Below are positions 45,437 to 56,196 of a DNA stretch of 64,000 nt, piece after piece. A program made the position numbers and the translations under genes. Each line of letters opens with the position of its first letter. The first letter of the stretch is position 1. The notes beneath the pieces are model-generated. The model was not told where the DNA came from and made no database searches. It saw nothing but the letters and a program-made list of their open reading frames with translations. This stretch comes from Manihot esculenta (lineage: Eukaryota > Streptophyta > Magnoliopsida > Malpighiales > Euphorbiaceae). Where the stretch lies: contig NC_035178.2 of the NCBI RefSeq assembly GCF_001659605.2, positions 35,389-99,388 of the forward strand, in the 5' to 3' direction.

Positions 45437-46797
45437 GTAAGTGTAGATCCTTGCTTCCCTAGTGTTTTTATGAAGTTTTATGAAGGTTTTGATGGTTGGG
45501 TATGGGTAGATATGCATGTTTAGGTTTATGTGGGTTTTATGCCCAATGAATGTTTATATGATGCTTTGTTGAAGGTTTAAGCTAGTTTTGGCTTGTGGGA
45601 GAGTGTATGCATGTTTGGGAAATAGTAAGTGAGATTATGGGTTGTTTTGATGGTTGTGGCCTATGTGGGTCATAAGCTATCTATGTATGCTCTTGATGTT
45701 GTTTTTGGAGTTTAATCAAGTTGTTAAGCTCCTTTGTGCATGGTTAAAGGTTTATGCATGTTTTGGTATAGTTGGGTGCTTGTTTTGGGGTGTTTGGAAC
45801 GTTTGGGAGGCTTGAATGCATGAGAAGCTGAGTTCTGCCCTTCTGGGAAGAACTCAGGTTCGGCCGCCGAAAGTAGCTTCGGCCGCCGAACTTGCCTATG
45901 GATGCATGGTTTGGCCGCCTAACCTTGCCCCCGAAAGTTGAGTTTTGACTTGAAAGCAGACTTTCGGCCACCGAAGGTAATGTTCGGCCGCCGAAAGTGC
46001 CCGACTTTCGTCTCTGGAGAGGGACTTTCAGCCGCCGAAGGTGCAGCCAAAAGTGCCCGAGTTTCGTCTCTAGAGAGAGGGTTCGGCCGCCGAAGGTGCC
46101 ACCGAAAGTGCCCTGTCTAGCCTTTTCAAGGGTGTTTTCTATGCATGTTTAAGTGATGTTTTAAGGGGTTTTTGGGTAGTTCTTTATGAGTTGTTTAGAA
46201 TGTGTTGGCACCTCATTCGAGTCCACCTGTGTAGGATCAGACCCGAGGGACCAAGGAGGCCATCAGTGTTAGCTGTTGCAGAGTCAGTCCAGCGTCTGCC
46301 AGAGGTGAGTAGAATTAAACTTAATCTTTTAATTTATGAAATCAAATGCTTTTAGCATGTTTCATGCATCATGATGAATAGTAGGATTGATTGCATTAGT
46401 GTACACGAATATGAGGCATTGCATTTAACCTTGCACTTGGCACTGCTCCTTGTACATTGTATGATGTGACAGATCGGACATAGTTTTGGATACATTAGCC
46501 CTCACAGTAAAGACCTGAGGAGCCCCATCGAGGGCCGGGCACAGTAAAGTCCTGAGGAGCCTCTGAGAGGGGCCGAGCACAGAGTACTTCGGTACTACTT
46601 GATTGTACAGTAAAGACCTGAGGAGCTCCTTTGCGGGCCGGGCACAGATTCGAGGGAGTTTTGATACGTCCATCTGAGATGATGTGATTTACTTGTGATG
46701 TGATGCATTCCATGAGATCATGTTTTATCACATGTTTTATATGTTCTACTCACTGGGCTTTTTAGCTCACCCCTCTCCCCTAACCCCAGTGTTGCAG
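45437..46797 (+). other. candidate splice sites in LTR leader
   Basis: GTAAGT at 45437 after CTTCAAGAG, and GTTGCAG ending at 46797 after CCCCTCTCCCCTAACCCC. Same arrangement as 27120-28500. Confidence 0.4.
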
Positions 46798-47419
46798 GTA
46801 TGAGGTCGATCGGGAAGTCTCAGGAGTAAAGGTTTTGCTTATGTAATAGTATTAAATTAGTGTTTTAGTGTGGACATGTATTGTAATTGAGATAATGTAT
46901 TGTAAGAAAATGTAATGCTAGTAGGTAGAGTTATGTTTATGGATTAGAACTGTGCTTGGCCCTAAGACTTGGTTAGTCCCTGTTTTAATACATGATGTAT
47001 GTTATGTCAGGTGTTGAATTGAACTTGTGGCATGTGTTGTTTACCACGCTAGAGTATATGATGAGGACCCTAGTGGAGGTCTTATGTTTGTGGTTTGATG
47101 CATGCACAGGTTAGGTTTGGTTCTTTGGATGTGACCCCAGCTTGATGTATGTTATGTTGAGCCAGCTAGAGTTTTGTTGAGGGCTCTAGTAGGGGGTTTT
47201 CTTTATGTTTCCAGTTATGTCGCATACAGGTCAAGCTCGGTGTTTGCATCAGATGTTTAAGTTTTTATGTTAAAGTTTTGATCATGTATGGGATTTGACC
47301 AGGTGATAGGACGGATGTTTGGCTTGCTACGGGTCCCGGCGGCCTTAAGCCGATCTGGATTCTAGCGCCGGTGGCGGTTCGGGCCGTTACAGAGGGGTAT
47401 CGGTTTTCGGGCTGTTACA

Positions 47420-47749
47420 GAAAGGCTATTATAATAGAAAAACCCTAATATGAAAAAATACAAAAAATTATCCTCCTAAACTATGGAATTTAGACTGATT
47501 AGATTCCGTCAGGAGTTTTAACCAATAACATTTGGCTAAGACGAAACTATAGAAATAAGAGGTTAGAACTCGAAATCTCTTATTGAAATTCTTGAAAGAT
47601 TGAAAAGTATTTATAAATAGCCAAGAAAAAGCTCTTTATAATAGAAAAACCCTAATATGAAAAACTATAAAAAAATCCAAAAAATAATCAAAATGCGAAA
47701 TTGACCCCCTAAATGGTGGAGTTTGGACTGATTAGAATCCATCAGGAGT
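47420..47749. repeat. satellite array, segment 5
   Basis: About one and a half monomers, ending within ATCAGGAG where the second Athila-like LTR begins. The array may continue beyond the inserted material to the right, outside the window. Confidence 0.85.
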
Positions 47750-47971
47750 TGACTCGCGGTTGTCGAAGCCGGTAAAAAATAACCTTCTTGGTTATCAACA
47801 ATTTACAACTGCAGATAGTGGTGAAGGATCGAATCCACAGAGAATTGATTACCTATTTATTTTTCTCAACAAGACCAATAAAATAAACTGAAACAATGAG
47901 ATAAACCAAAAATGAGATAAACTGAAAGCGAAATAAAAATAAATTGCAGTAAAAGTGAAATGAGGGGACTC

Positions 47972-50222
47972 GGGCGGATGAAACCCTTGTCTACCAACTC
48001 CTGTAACTGCTCTTTTAGTTCTCTCAGCTCTACTGGTGCCATCCTGTAGGGAGGAATAGAGATCGGTCTGGTACCAGGCATCAACTCTATCTCGAACTCT
48101 ATTTCCCTATCAGGTGGTAGTCCTGGAAGCTCTTCAGGAAACACATTTGGAAACTCTCTAACCACTGGTACGGAGGATGGTTCCCTAACCTGACGGTCTA
48201 GCTCCCTCACATGAGCTATGAACCCCTGACAACCCCTTCTCAACAACCTACGAGCCTGAAGGGCTGATATCAAACTCCTAGGTGTCCCCCTCCTATCTCC
48301 TCTGAAACCACACTCTGACCCATCCTGGTCTTTGAAATTGACTACCTTGTCTCTGTAGTTCAAGGTAGCATTATATGTAGATAACCAATCCATCCCTAGA
48401 ATGACATCAAAATCTGTCAACTCTAGAACCACAAGGTCAGCTGGAAGGTATCTAGCCTCTATGCACACGGGACTGAACCGACAGACTGACTCTGCCAATG
48501 ATGGGTCACATCTGGGTCCACTAACCCAAAGAGGACACTCTAACTCGGAGACTATCAAACCCAACCTCTCTACGGCTCTAGAAGCAATAAAAGAGTGAGA
48601 AGCACCGGGGTCCATCAAAGCATACACCTCGAAACACCCAATGATGAGATTACCTGACACCACTGTGTTCGACGTGTCTGCCTCCTGCTGAGTCATGGTG
48701 AAAATCCGTGCTGGGGCTGACGGACCTGCACCTCGGGAACCCATCCCTGATGAAGAGGCTGATCATCTTCCTCTTCCTCTGCCACTGCTCTGAGGTACGG
48801 CTGAAACTACTGGCTGTACCACATTGCCTGAGGTCATCTGCTGGGATGGTGCCATTAAGGTCGCCTGGGGACATTCCCGTGCAATATGTCCCTCCTGCCC
48901 ACATCTGTAGCAGGCTGTAGTTCCCATCAGACAAACTCCTCTGTGTGGTTTCCCACATTTCTTACATACTTAACTGTCCGCGCCAGAGCTGGAGCCGCTA
49001 CCCATTCCTAGACCTGACTTAATCTTGTTCCAGAACTTGCCCTTTTTACCCTTTGGTCTGTCCCATCTCTTCTTACTCGCACCTGCTGTACTCTGTGAGG
49101 AGGAAACTGGCTTAGAACTAGAAGTCTGTGCCTTAGACTATTTCATTGTTCCCTGTATAATGGCACTAGCCTCCATCTTCCTAGCTGCGTCCACAATGGA
49201 GTGGAAACTCTCCTTCTCTGCTGGAAGGATCAAGGAGAAATACCTGGGATGGAGCCTTGTGGCATATCTCCTTGCCTTCTTCTGATCAGTATTATACGCC
49301 TGACCCACGTACGGTAACAATTCCAGGAACTTATCTGTATATTCGTCCACAGTCATCTCCTCTGTCTGTCTCAACTGCTCAAACTCCACAACCTTCATCT
49401 CCCTAGAACTATCAGGAAAAGCCCACCCGGCAAATTCATTGGCGAACTCTTCCCATGACATGCTGTCTATTCTGGGGTCCACATAGTTCTTGAACCATTC
49501 TCTAGCTTTCTTGCACTTTAATGTGAACCCTGCCATCTCAATGGCTCTGCTATCTTCGGCTCCCAACTCACTGGTTATCATTTTGACCGCACTAAGATAC
49601 TCAAAAGGATCATCTCCTGTGTTGAATTTAGGACCATCCAACTTCAAGTACTCCGTCATCTTCACTTTACTCTCCCTTGAGGAACTAGGTTGCTGTGCTT
49701 CAACAACAGGGGCTACTGGTTCTGGCTGTGGAGGTGGAGGTACTGTTTCTGTAGGTTCGGGATGTGCTGAACTTGATGGAAAAGGTGGGGGTGGATACAT
49801 ATGATATGGTGGATAAAAGGAAGGATAAGGCATGTAGGGCATATAAGGTGGATATGGGGCAAAGCTGGAGAAATCAGACGTACCTCCCATCGGATAACCG
49901 GGGCCCTGTGGAAAGGGTGGATAGCCAAACCCCGAGGCCTGTGCGCCCCCTGGGACTCCCCCATACCTTCTTCAGACCTTCCCACACCCATACTTTCATC
50001 TCCTCCCTGATCAACATCCATAGCCTCTCTTATGTCTTCTGATCTTCCTCCTCTAGCTACTCCTATTCTGCTCTCGTAAGAAGACCTTCTAGGGTCTCGT
50101 GACATTCCCTCACTGCTTGACCGGTGAGTCCTTGCCCTTGGCAATGCAGGAGGACGAGCAGCTGTACCCTCACTTTCTGGTGGGACACCAGTCAATCTTG
50201 CAGATCGACGAGTTCCTCGCAT
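47972..50222 (-). pseudogene. Tekay Gag-Pol fragment
   Basis: Minus strand from ATG at 50222 ([12 protein letters not shown]). A one-base loss near 49948 shifts the frame before the Pro/Tyr-rich part of Gag (which resumes as MGGTSDFSSFAPYPPYM). A TAG stop lies at 49138-49140 after the Gag domain, and a TAA at 48970-48972 just before the zinc-knuckle region. The protease part is readable (MDPGASHSF) and runs to [20 protein letters not shown] and VDKGFIRPS at the start of RT, where the element is cut. At least three lesions plus the truncation make it inactive. Confidence 0.85.
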
Positions 50223-50231
50223 CTTAACTCT

Positions 50232-52150
50232 CTGGAAAACAACACATAACATAGCACATCAGCAACACATATAAAAGCATGCACATGCATGAATCATGGC
50301 ATTTCACATCATCATATAGGCAGGACTGACATCCTATCCTAGTGGACATGCTTTCCTATTGTGCTTGACCAACTATACCCTCTATGAGCCCGACTCTCTC
50401 TCTATAGGTCCGACCATATGAACCTAAGGCTCTGATACCACTCTGTAACAGCCCGGAAACCGAACTGCTACCGGCGCTAGGATCCAGATCGGCTTAAGGC
50501 CGACGGGACCCGTAGCAAGCCTGCTGTGAACTCTGTGTACCTGTGAAAACCCATACATGATCACACATTTCTGTAAAAATTAAAACTTTTCTTTGTTCCA
50601 AGGCTTAACCTGTGCATGCACTAACTCCATACTGTAAACCCCTACTAAAGCTCTCATCTTTACTCTAGGTGGGCTAAACTCATTCTATGGTAAGCCTGGT
50701 TTGCAAATACATAAAGAAAACTCATTTGCATAAAAGGATCATGTATACAAAGGGATTACAACTCTTATAAGTCAAGCACAATTCTATACACTGTACAACA
50801 TAAACTATCTCTTAATAATTACATGTCCACACTAGCTATTACATATCTCTTGGCTCTTCTATACCCTGCTAACTCCTCTCTGGACTCTGAACCTGCAAAA
50901 CTGGGGTTAAGGGAGAGGGATGAGCTATACTAGCCCAGTGAGCAGAACTATAAAACATTCATTAAAACATGATCTCATGGAATGCATCACATCATAAACA
51001 AGCCACATCAAGGGTAAACCTGTCACCAAGTAGTCCCAACATCATATCTGTGTCAGGGTGTAGTCAAAGGCTCACTGGACTTCCTGTAAACATAACATAA
51101 CTTACATTGCCCCAGGGCCTTATTAGGCACCTGGTCTTGGCGTCCCTTTCTTTTGCCAGGGCGTAGTCAAAGGCTCACTGGACTTTCATAACATATGCCA
51201 GGGCGTAGTCAAAGGCTCACTAGACTTTCCTGGGGGACTATTGGATCATCCAACATTTACCCACATTCACAATAAAGTAGGCAATGCGTCATATTCGTGA
51301 TATCTAATGCAGTCAACCTATAACATAGTCATGATGCATGAAACATGCTAAAAACATTTAATTACTCATATCTCACAGATTAAGTTTAGTTCCACTCACC
51401 TCTGGCTGACTCTGCACTAACTCTGCAGGTTCTGAAGCAGTGCTCACTGCTGATCTCTCTGGTTCCTCTGGTCCGTTCCTACACAGGTGGACTTGAATGA
51501 GGGACCAAACTAACACAAGAACATCTCTATAAAACTCCCCAAAACCCCCCTAAAAGATCCTAAAACAATCACATAAAGCATGCAAAAGAAGGCTGGACAG
51601 GGCACCTTCGGCGGCAGGTTCGGCGGCCGAAAGTCCTCTCCAGAGATGAAAGTCGCCTACTTTCGGCGGCCGAACTCTATGCTTTCGGGGGCAAGGTTTG
51701 GAGGCTGGAAGCACTCCAGAGCCGAAAGTCCATAACCTTCGGCGGCACTTTCGGCGGCCAAAACTCCACTCCAGAGCCAAAAGTCCCAACTTCCGGAAGC
51801 GAGCTTAGGCAGCCGAAACCACCTCCTTAGCACGTTCGGCGGCCGAACCCTCCTTCGGCGGCCGAACCTGGTTTCTGCAACAGGGCAGAACCTTGCTCAT
51901 CTCGTGCACAACTTCCCCCAAACTTGGTCAAACATGCATCTCAACAAACACAACCAACATATACTCAAGTATATGCACAAAGGGGTCCAAAACTAACCTA
52001 TAACCCCAAACAACAACATCAAAACAACACATATACATGCTTATACACAAAATCACCAAAACCTCAACTTAACCCTATCATGCATACTACCCATAAAACT
52101 TCCATAAAACCTTCAAAAATCAAGAAAGGAAGTTCAGGATCTTCACTTAC
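50232..52150 (-). other. candidate leader intron, second Tekay copy
   Basis: Donor GAAGAG|GTAAGT at 52150 in the LTR. Acceptor GTTGTTTTCCAG at 50232, with a branch-point-like CTGAT upstream, ten bases before the ATG. It matches the arrangement in the complete element. Confidence 0.45.
50428..50440 (-). other. primer-binding site, tRNA-iMet
   Basis: TGGTATCAGAGCC on the minus strand, three bases from the LTR at 50444. Confidence 0.95.
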
Positions 52151-52658
52151 CTCTTCCAAACAAGAGAATAAATGATCCTATCGTGGAGTTATGGAGAAAT
52201 CCTCTCTCAAAGTCTCCAAGCTTCCAAACTTAACTCTTTTGCTCAAAAACTTCAAAACCACATGCAAAACCATCAAAACCATGAAAACTTTGAGAAAACA
52301 CATAAATCACTCAAGGAAGATCGAGTCTCACCTCAGCTCGTGCAAATGGAAAGCAAAGCTTATCCATTTGACCGACCTGGGGCCTTTTATAGTTGGCTGG
52401 CCAGACCAACTACGGCGGCCGAAGGAGAACCCGAATGCCATGCAAGTTCGGCGGCCGAAAGTCACCTTCGGCGGCCGAACCTTGCAAAACTTCCTTGGCT
52501 CTTTTCTTTTCAAAAACTAATTTCCTATATACTTAAAACATTAAAACAAGTTAAAATCACTTTAGAAAACATATGTATTACCCTTCTAGAGGGTTCCGAC
52601 ACCCGAGATTCCACCGGACTACAGGAATTTCGATGTCGGACTCTAGCAGGGTATTATA
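50444..52658 (-). repeat. 5' LTR of truncated Tekay-type element
   Basis: 2215 bp. It differs clearly from the LTRs at 33617 and 26521 but has the same layout: box clusters (51605-51870 and 52405-52485), minus-strand TATAAAA at 52385-52391, splice-like donor at 52150, inverted-repeat block (about 51053-51235) and acceptor-like CAG at 50893-50895. Confidence 0.85.
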
Positions 52659-53711
52659 AATATGAAAATTAAATATGAAATTGCATGAATATTGAATTCC
52701 CAAAATTTAAACAATATTTGATCAAGTCTCACAACCCATTAACCAACTAAAGTTTCAACCAATATTCAACTAGATGAAAGAAATTAGCCACTCATTGGCT
52801 AAATTAAAAACAGAAAATAAATAAAAGGGAAAAGAAATAAAAACCGAAGGAATTCTTGCGCCGGGCTGCAGAAATCGCCGAGATTGGAATTGGAATTCTG
52901 AATTGTCTTAAGGCTCTTTATATAGAGCTGTAGAGGAGACGCCCTAATTGGGAAATTGTGGTCCCGCGTGTGCGTGATTTGCCGTCCGTGTGCTGGGAAT
53001 GGGCCGTCGTGAAGAGAGCTGCTGGAATGCCTTGGCCCACGTGAAGAGAGTGATGAAGCGCGGGCCATGTCCTGTGAATTGGTGGGTCCATGTCGCGCTG
53101 GGTCCAAGGTGAAGGAATGCACGGGTGCACGGAGGCTGCGTGAGTGGGCTGCATGTGGTGGGTCCACGAGCGGGTGAATGGTGAGCGTCATTTGCTTGTG
53201 AATGCGCTTAGGCCATGTGCGCGTTGGAGTGGCGGGCCAGCGCGAGTGGCGGGCCAGCATGAGTGGTGGGCCAGCACGAGTGGCGGGTGAGGATTGGTCC
53301 ATGTGAAGAGGTTTTGAAGCTGGCCACATGTGCGCGTTTTGATGAAGTGAATTGGCCCAGTGGACGTGGGCGTGCGGAGCGGGATTGTGAGTGCGCGGGT
53401 CCGTTGTGCGTGAATGCTTCGGGAATGGGCCATGGTGAATGCACGCGAGAGTGGGCCGTCCAAGCTTTGGTGGAATGGGCCATCCGTGTCCTCTGGTGCG
53501 TGAGTTTGGTCCATGGTGCATCCGTGGGCTGGTCTATATGCGGGCTCAATTATTTCTTGGCTCCAAATAAGGCAGTTTTAGGGGATTTTCTCCAAATTAT
53601 CCTTTTATACCATTTCCTGCAAAATAATATTAAAAACACTAAATTAAGCAGGAATCATATAAATATTTATCAATAATATTAATATAAAATGGACTAAATT
53701 ATGCTCTATCA
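52659..53711 (-). repeat. right part of second Athila-like LTR, GC-rich
   Basis: The left portion matches the AT-rich core of the first LTR (AGTTTAGCCACTCA region). The right half (about 52920-53530) is unusually GC-rich and rich in GGGCCA and GTGCGTG words with no counterpart in the first element. A 240-codon Pro/His-rich open frame on the minus strand here has no domain and is treated as fortuitous. It ends with TATGCTCTATCA at 53711. Confidence 0.7.
53227..53290. repeat. 17-bp minisatellite, four units
   Basis: Units of GAGTGGCGGGCCAGCGC and variants at 53227, 53244, 53261 and 53278, the last partial. Confidence 0.9.
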
Positions 53712-54655
53712 AATACCCCCACACTTAGCCTTTTGCTTGTCCTCAAGCAGATAAACATAGTTAAATAAGCTTCCTTTCTCTAGATCCTTGTTTCCACTTA
53801 AGCTCTTACTCAAGACCCCTATTTTGAATCATTGCAGTGAAGAATATATGCATGAAGATTACTCACCTTCTTTCCTTGTTTCCCTTTACTCACCATGGCT
53901 AGGATTTGTTTTCCTCAAGAGAGACCATACATGCACATTATTTGTTAAGACTTTTTCTAGCTTTCGGTGTGACTTGCCCTTACCTTGAAGTACTTTATTC
54001 AGGCTTTTGCACTTTAGATCTTGCTTGAATAAGTCACCAACCTTTTGACGTGAAGGTACATATTTGTGATACCCGCCCCCAGTTACTCAGTTGGTCACCT
54101 TTCCAAGTGGCTACTAGCTCTGTTCATAGTCTTTTGACTATTGGAACAATCTTAAATTTGTGCTTTTGAGGTCTTTACCTTTGCTGAATTTTCTTTCTCT
54201 CAATAATTTGGGCAAATCAACATCAATCGCTAAATCAAGTCACATTAAGTTCATTCACACAATTTTCCATTTATTCTCATCAATTGAGGGTCATCAATAT
54301 ATTTTTCACCATGGCAAACTCAAAGATTCAATTCAAAAGGCAATTCTCAAGCATGAATATAACTCACTGCAATTGATTCAATATAAGTTTAAAGAGTCAT
54401 AACATCAATGGGGTCATGGAAAGAAAAGCTCATCCAACATAGTTCATCAATTTTGAGTAGAGCAAAATAAAAAGAAGAAGATGGTTGTGGTTGTGTGTGT
54501 ATTATTGAAAACAAAAATAAACTGAAAGAGAACTGAAAGCATAAATAGCATAACTGAAAGAAATTTTTTTTTTTTTTGAAAAATCTGAAAGGAGAAATTG
54601 CAAAAGAGAGAAGAAGAAGATAGAAAGAAAGAAGAAGAGAAGGAGAAGAAGAGAT
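53712..54655 (-). other. internal non-coding region of second Athila-like element
   Basis: Starts with the polypurine-tract complement AATACCCCCACAC and CTTGTCCTCAAGCA, as at 2191. It includes the related phrase around GTTACTCAGTTGGTCACC near 54083. No protein domain is visible. It stops where Tekay LTR sequence begins. Confidence 0.65.
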
Positions 54656-54671
54656 ATGCACCGGAGTACCA

Positions 54672-54739
54672 TGTGCCTGGTCCCCGTAGGGCTGTTCCAG
54701 GTCTTTGTGCCTGGTCCCCGTAGGGCTGTTCCAGGTCTT
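54672..54739 (-). repeat. 34-bp inverted-repeat unit, two copies
   Basis: Two identical adjacent units (54672-54705 and 54706-54739) containing CCTGG...CCAGG outer and CCC-GTA-GGG inner arms. This is the local version of the LTR inverted-repeat block. Confidence 0.85.
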
Positions 54740-56196
54740 TCCTCTGAGGGCTAATGAATCCTCACGAAGTCCGTGTCGTCTCATAGAAACAATGTACAAG
54801 GAGCAGTGCCAAGTACAAGGATAAATGCTGCATCATCTTTGTGTACACTAATGCACTCACCCTATAGCATATGCATGATGCATGAAGCATGATAAAAGAT
54901 TCAGTTCTCATATTAACACATTAAGTTAAGTTCCACTCACCTGTAGTTCTCTCTGAACTGACTCTGCAGGTTCTGACACTGGACTCACTGCTGACCTCCC
55001 TGATTCCTCTGGTCCGTACCTACACGGGTGGACTCAAATGAGGGACCAAACTCACTCAAGACCATCTCTAAGAAACTCCCCAAAACCCCTCTAAACGATC
55101 CTAAAACCAGCACACAAAACATGCAAAAGAAAGCTGGACAGGGCACTTTCGGCGGCAAGTTCGGCGGCCGAAACCCCACTCCAGAGACGAAACTCATGCA
55201 TGTTCGGCGGCACCTTTGGCGGCCGAAGGTCTCGTCCAGAGACGAAACTCACACACTTTCGGCGGCCGAACTCCCTCTTTCGGCGGCCGAAACTCTCTAT
55301 CTAAACCGAAAGCCTAGCTTTCGGGGGCAACCTTTGGCAGCCGAAACTGCCTCCACAAGGGGTTCGGCGGCCGAACCTTCCTTCGGCGGCCGAACCTGGT
55401 TTTGCCCGAAGGGCAGAACCCTGCTCTGTTTCATGCAAACTTTGCCCAAAAACCTACAAACATGCATATCAACTACTCCCAACGAGCATATACACATATA
55501 TATGCACAAGGGGTCTAAAACTACCCTAAAACCCCAAACAAACATAGCACATAACACTTAAACATGTTTGAACACCACAAATCACCAAAAACCTCACCTA
55601 AACCTAAACATGCATACTACCCATACAAACTTCATAAAACCTTTCAAAATCAGCAAAGAAGCTCAGGATCGTCACTTACCTCTTACACAACTTGAGGATG
55701 AAGGATCCGAACGTGGAGATATGAAGAAAAGCTCTTCCAAAGCTCCAAGCTTCAAAACTTGGTTCTTTTGCTCAAAACCTTCATAAGTCACCAAAACTCT
55801 TAAAACTCTTGAAAGATTTGATGAAAATCATGGAAAACATGAAAGTCAACGTGGGAGAGGCTGAAACTCACCTCTGGCTGCAAGTGGAGGAGAAATAACC
55901 TCCTTCCACCGACCCTTGGCCCTTTTATAGGTGGCTGGCCAGACCACCTTTGGCAGCCGAACGTGAAGCCGAAACCATGCAATGTTCGGCGGCCGAAAGT
56001 GACCTTCGGCGGCCGAACCTTTGCAGTTCTCCCTTGTTGCTTTTCTTTCAAAAATCAAGTCTTTTAACACTTCAAAACATGAAAACAAGTAAAAATACCT
56101 TGGAAAACATATGTAGTACCCTACTCGAGGGTTCCGACACTCGAGATTCCACCGGACTACAGGAATTCCGATGCCGGACTCGAGCCGGGTATTACA
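54672..56196 (-). mobile_element. truncated Tekay-type LTR
   Basis: On the minus strand it starts TGTAATACCCGGCTCGAG at 56196 and contains box clusters (55148-55396 and 55950-56020), minus-strand TATAAAA at 55923-55929 and donor TAAGAG|GTAAGT at 55679. It then breaks off within the inverted-repeat block, so the last 700 bp or so is missing. It abuts the leader of the plus-strand element at 56197. Left boundary uncertain by about 20 bp. Confidence 0.8.

Larger units (their letters stand above)
44819..47419 (+). mobile_element. Tekay-type gypsy solo LTR, second copy
   Basis: 2601 bp, TGTAATACCCGG to GGGCTGTTACA, flanked by GAAAG (44814-44818 and 47420-47424). It is a sister of the LTR at 26521-29122: the order of box clusters, TATA, splice-like sites and inverted-repeat block is identical. 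The two differ by scattered substitutions and small indels, so they are separate insertions and not one duplication. This is also clear from their different target duplications. Confidence 0.9.
47972..52658 (-). mobile_element. truncated Tekay-type element nested in Athila-like LTR
   Basis: Homology to the Tekay Gag-Pol begins at about 47972 in the start of RT and continues through protease, Gag, leader and PBS into a complete LTR (50444-52658). Everything from RT onward, including the 3' LTR, is missing, together with part of the host LTR. A deletion after insertion is likely. The LTR end reads TATTATA instead of TATTACA. Confidence 0.85.
47750..54655 (-). mobile_element. second Athila-like element, interrupted and partial
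   Basis: An LTR starts at 47750 with TGACTCGCGGTTGTCGAAGC, related to the LTR at 750. It is broken at about 47971, resumes at 52659 and ends at 53711 with CTATCA. It is followed by AATACCCCCACAC and about 0.94 kb of internal sequence similar to 2191-3100. Roughly 430 bp of LTR is missing at the break relative to the first element. The other end is not seen. The right boundary is where a truncated Tekay LTR begins (about 54655-54672). Confidence 0.7.

Noticed and set aside
52799..53521. 240-codon open frame on the minus strand, rich in Pro, His and Ser
   Set aside because: It lies in a GC-rich LTR segment where several overlapping frames on both strands are open. This is a composition effect with no recognisable domain.
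55028..55561. 177-codon open frame on the plus strand
   Set aside because: It is antisense to the Tekay LTR and consists mainly of box sequences read in one frame.
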